A stretch of 6,478 nt of DNA from NCBI GenBank assembly GCA_009827215.1, contig WUAJ01000135.1:1-6478 (forward strand). Reading direction: 5' to 3'. Origin of the DNA: Phycisphaeraceae bacterium (GTDB taxonomy: Bacteria > Planctomycetota > Phycisphaerae > Phycisphaerales > UBA1924). Both the position numbers and the translations under genes were made by a program. The notes under the pieces are model-generated. The model was not told the origin of the DNA, did not search any database, and saw only the letters and a list, made by a program, of their open reading frames with translations. This document shows positions 5,954-6,478 of this stretch, one piece after another (the first letter of the stretch is position 1; every line of letters starts with the position of its first letter).

Positions 5954-5986
5954 GCCGAGCAATTCCTGTGCGTCTTGGGTAAGGCA

Positions 5987-6478
5987 TCATTTTCTCATGA
6001 AGCAGGCATAGGTCGCATCTCGATACCCAGAAGGGGATTCCCCCGGCTGTCCTTTGGGTAGAACTTGATGCTCAGCAAGAAGATTCAAAGCGAGATTTTT
6101 GGTGATCCAGTCTCTCTGATCTTGGTTCTCCTCGACTTCAATGCTGCAGGTTGAGTAGGCGAGCGTTCCTGACTGTTTGAGAACTTGGGCGATCTGTGTC
6201 AGGATGTCCCGCTGGATATCGCTTATTCGATTGACTTGTGCTGTCATCGGTCGGTACCGGGCTTCCATCCGCCGAGCGAGGACTCCGGAGTTCGAGCATG
6301 GCACATCGGTAAGTATGAGATCGACTCCTTCATTCGCGATCGTTTGGAGTTCACTGGTGTGATGCGCGCTGACATTGGGGTGATCTTTGAAAACATCGGA
6401 GAGCACAGAGAGTCGATGCGGATCGATTTCCATCGCGAAGATCTTTGCATCAGGGAATCGTTCGCAAGATCGGAAGAG
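5987..6478 (-). CDS. rsmB: RsmB/NOP-family rRNA (cytosine-5) methyltransferase, N-terminus missing
   Basis: The C-terminal 159 genuine residues of a SAM-dependent m5C methyltransferase; the frame stays open to the right edge, so the NusB-like and early methyltransferase parts are outside. The family transfers a methyl group from SAM to C5 of a cytosine in rRNA (C967 of 16S rRNA for E. coli RsmB). Counting from the internal ATG at 6433: FAMEIDPHRL spans the SAM-binding acidic residue (E2/D4), TDVPCSNSGVLARR at 42-55 holds the family's first cysteine (C46, motif IV), and LAYSTCSIEVEEN at 91-103 holds the nucleophile (C96, motif VI). That ATG is not the true start, because the conserved SAM-binding region continues upstream of it. 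The last 12 bases of the window look like adapter, so the four codons they spell should be discarded. RsmB rather than another NOP/Sun member (such as RsmF) is the likelier assignment but cannot be fixed without the N-terminus. Confidence 0.87.
   Translation of the reverse strand, partial: LFRSCERFPDAKIFAMEIDPHRLSVLSDVFKDHPNVSAHHTSELQTIANEGVDLILTDVPCSNSGVLARRMEARYRPMTAQVNRISDIQRDILTQIAQVLKQSGTLAYSTCSIEVEENQDQRDWITKNLALNLLAEHQVLPKGQPGESPSGYRDATYACFMRK
6467..6478 (+). other. Residual Illumina TruSeq adapter at the contig end
   Basis: The window ends AGATCGGAAGAG, the first 12 bases of the standard TruSeq adapter (both read 1 and read 2 versions begin this way). An exact 12-base match flush with the end is very unlikely by chance. 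It is most simply untrimmed library sequence, not genome. Confidence 0.85.

Noticed and set aside
5987..6433. Treating the methyltransferase as a complete 148-aa protein starting at ATG 6433
   Set aside because: The frame continues upstream to the edge and the SAM-binding region is cut, so this ATG is internal and the gene is partial.
1..6478. A defence, mobile or otherwise undescribed multi-gene system
   Set aside because: Every long frame belongs to a known conserved family, the gaps are all under 120 bp, and I see no transposase, recombinase, attachment-site repeat or CRISPR-like array.

Overview
This window carries housekeeping genes with no mobile element, CRISPR array or RNA gene that I can see. 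The likely source is a Planctomycetota bacterium, possibly Phycisphaerae-like. This rests on moderate GC (about half), DXS sequence style (a GDAS variant of the thiamine-diphosphate motif), the ispA-dxs-nadK order and weak use of Shine-Dalgarno sites. It is inference from memory of families, not a search. The last 12 bases (6467-6478) match the start of the Illumina TruSeq adapter, so the window probably ends at a real contig end with untrimmed adapter.

Layout. On the minus strand, reading right to left from 4779 to 1, there is a probable four-gene unit. It holds a short-chain prenyl diphosphate synthase (ispA, 4779-3886), 1-deoxyxylulose-5-phosphate synthase (dxs, 3769-1748), NAD kinase (nadK, 1745-879, 2 bp after dxs) and a SpoIIE/PP2C-type serine phosphatase (851 to beyond the left edge, 27 bp after nadK). 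A 116-bp gap between ispA and dxs holds a plausible dxs promoter and a 13-codon upstream ORF that overlaps the dxs start. Divergent from ispA across only 49 bp is a plus-strand MotA/TolQ/ExbB proton-channel subunit (4829-5434) with no ExbD/TolR partner beside it. Its stop codon abuts the stop of a minus-strand PtsN-like PTS EIIA gene (5890-5435), and its apparent intrinsic terminator lies inside that antisense gene. At the right edge is the 3' part of an RsmB/NOP-type rRNA cytosine-5 methyltransferase (minus strand, stop at 5987).

How the genes fit together. DXS makes the first intermediate of the MEP isoprenoid pathway, IspA condenses the pathway's C5 products into longer prenyl diphosphates, and NAD kinase makes the NADP that the next MEP enzyme (DXR) needs as NADPH. 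The cluster is therefore metabolically coherent. The phosphatase, PtsN-like protein and TolQ-like protein are regulatory or envelope functions with no evident direct link to it.

I found no convincing undescribed system. The items most worth a second look are the adapter tail, a roughly threefold excess of GATC sites, leaderless-looking start signals (ispA, the TolQ-like gene, and the small ORF before dxs), and a terminator embedded in an opposing gene.
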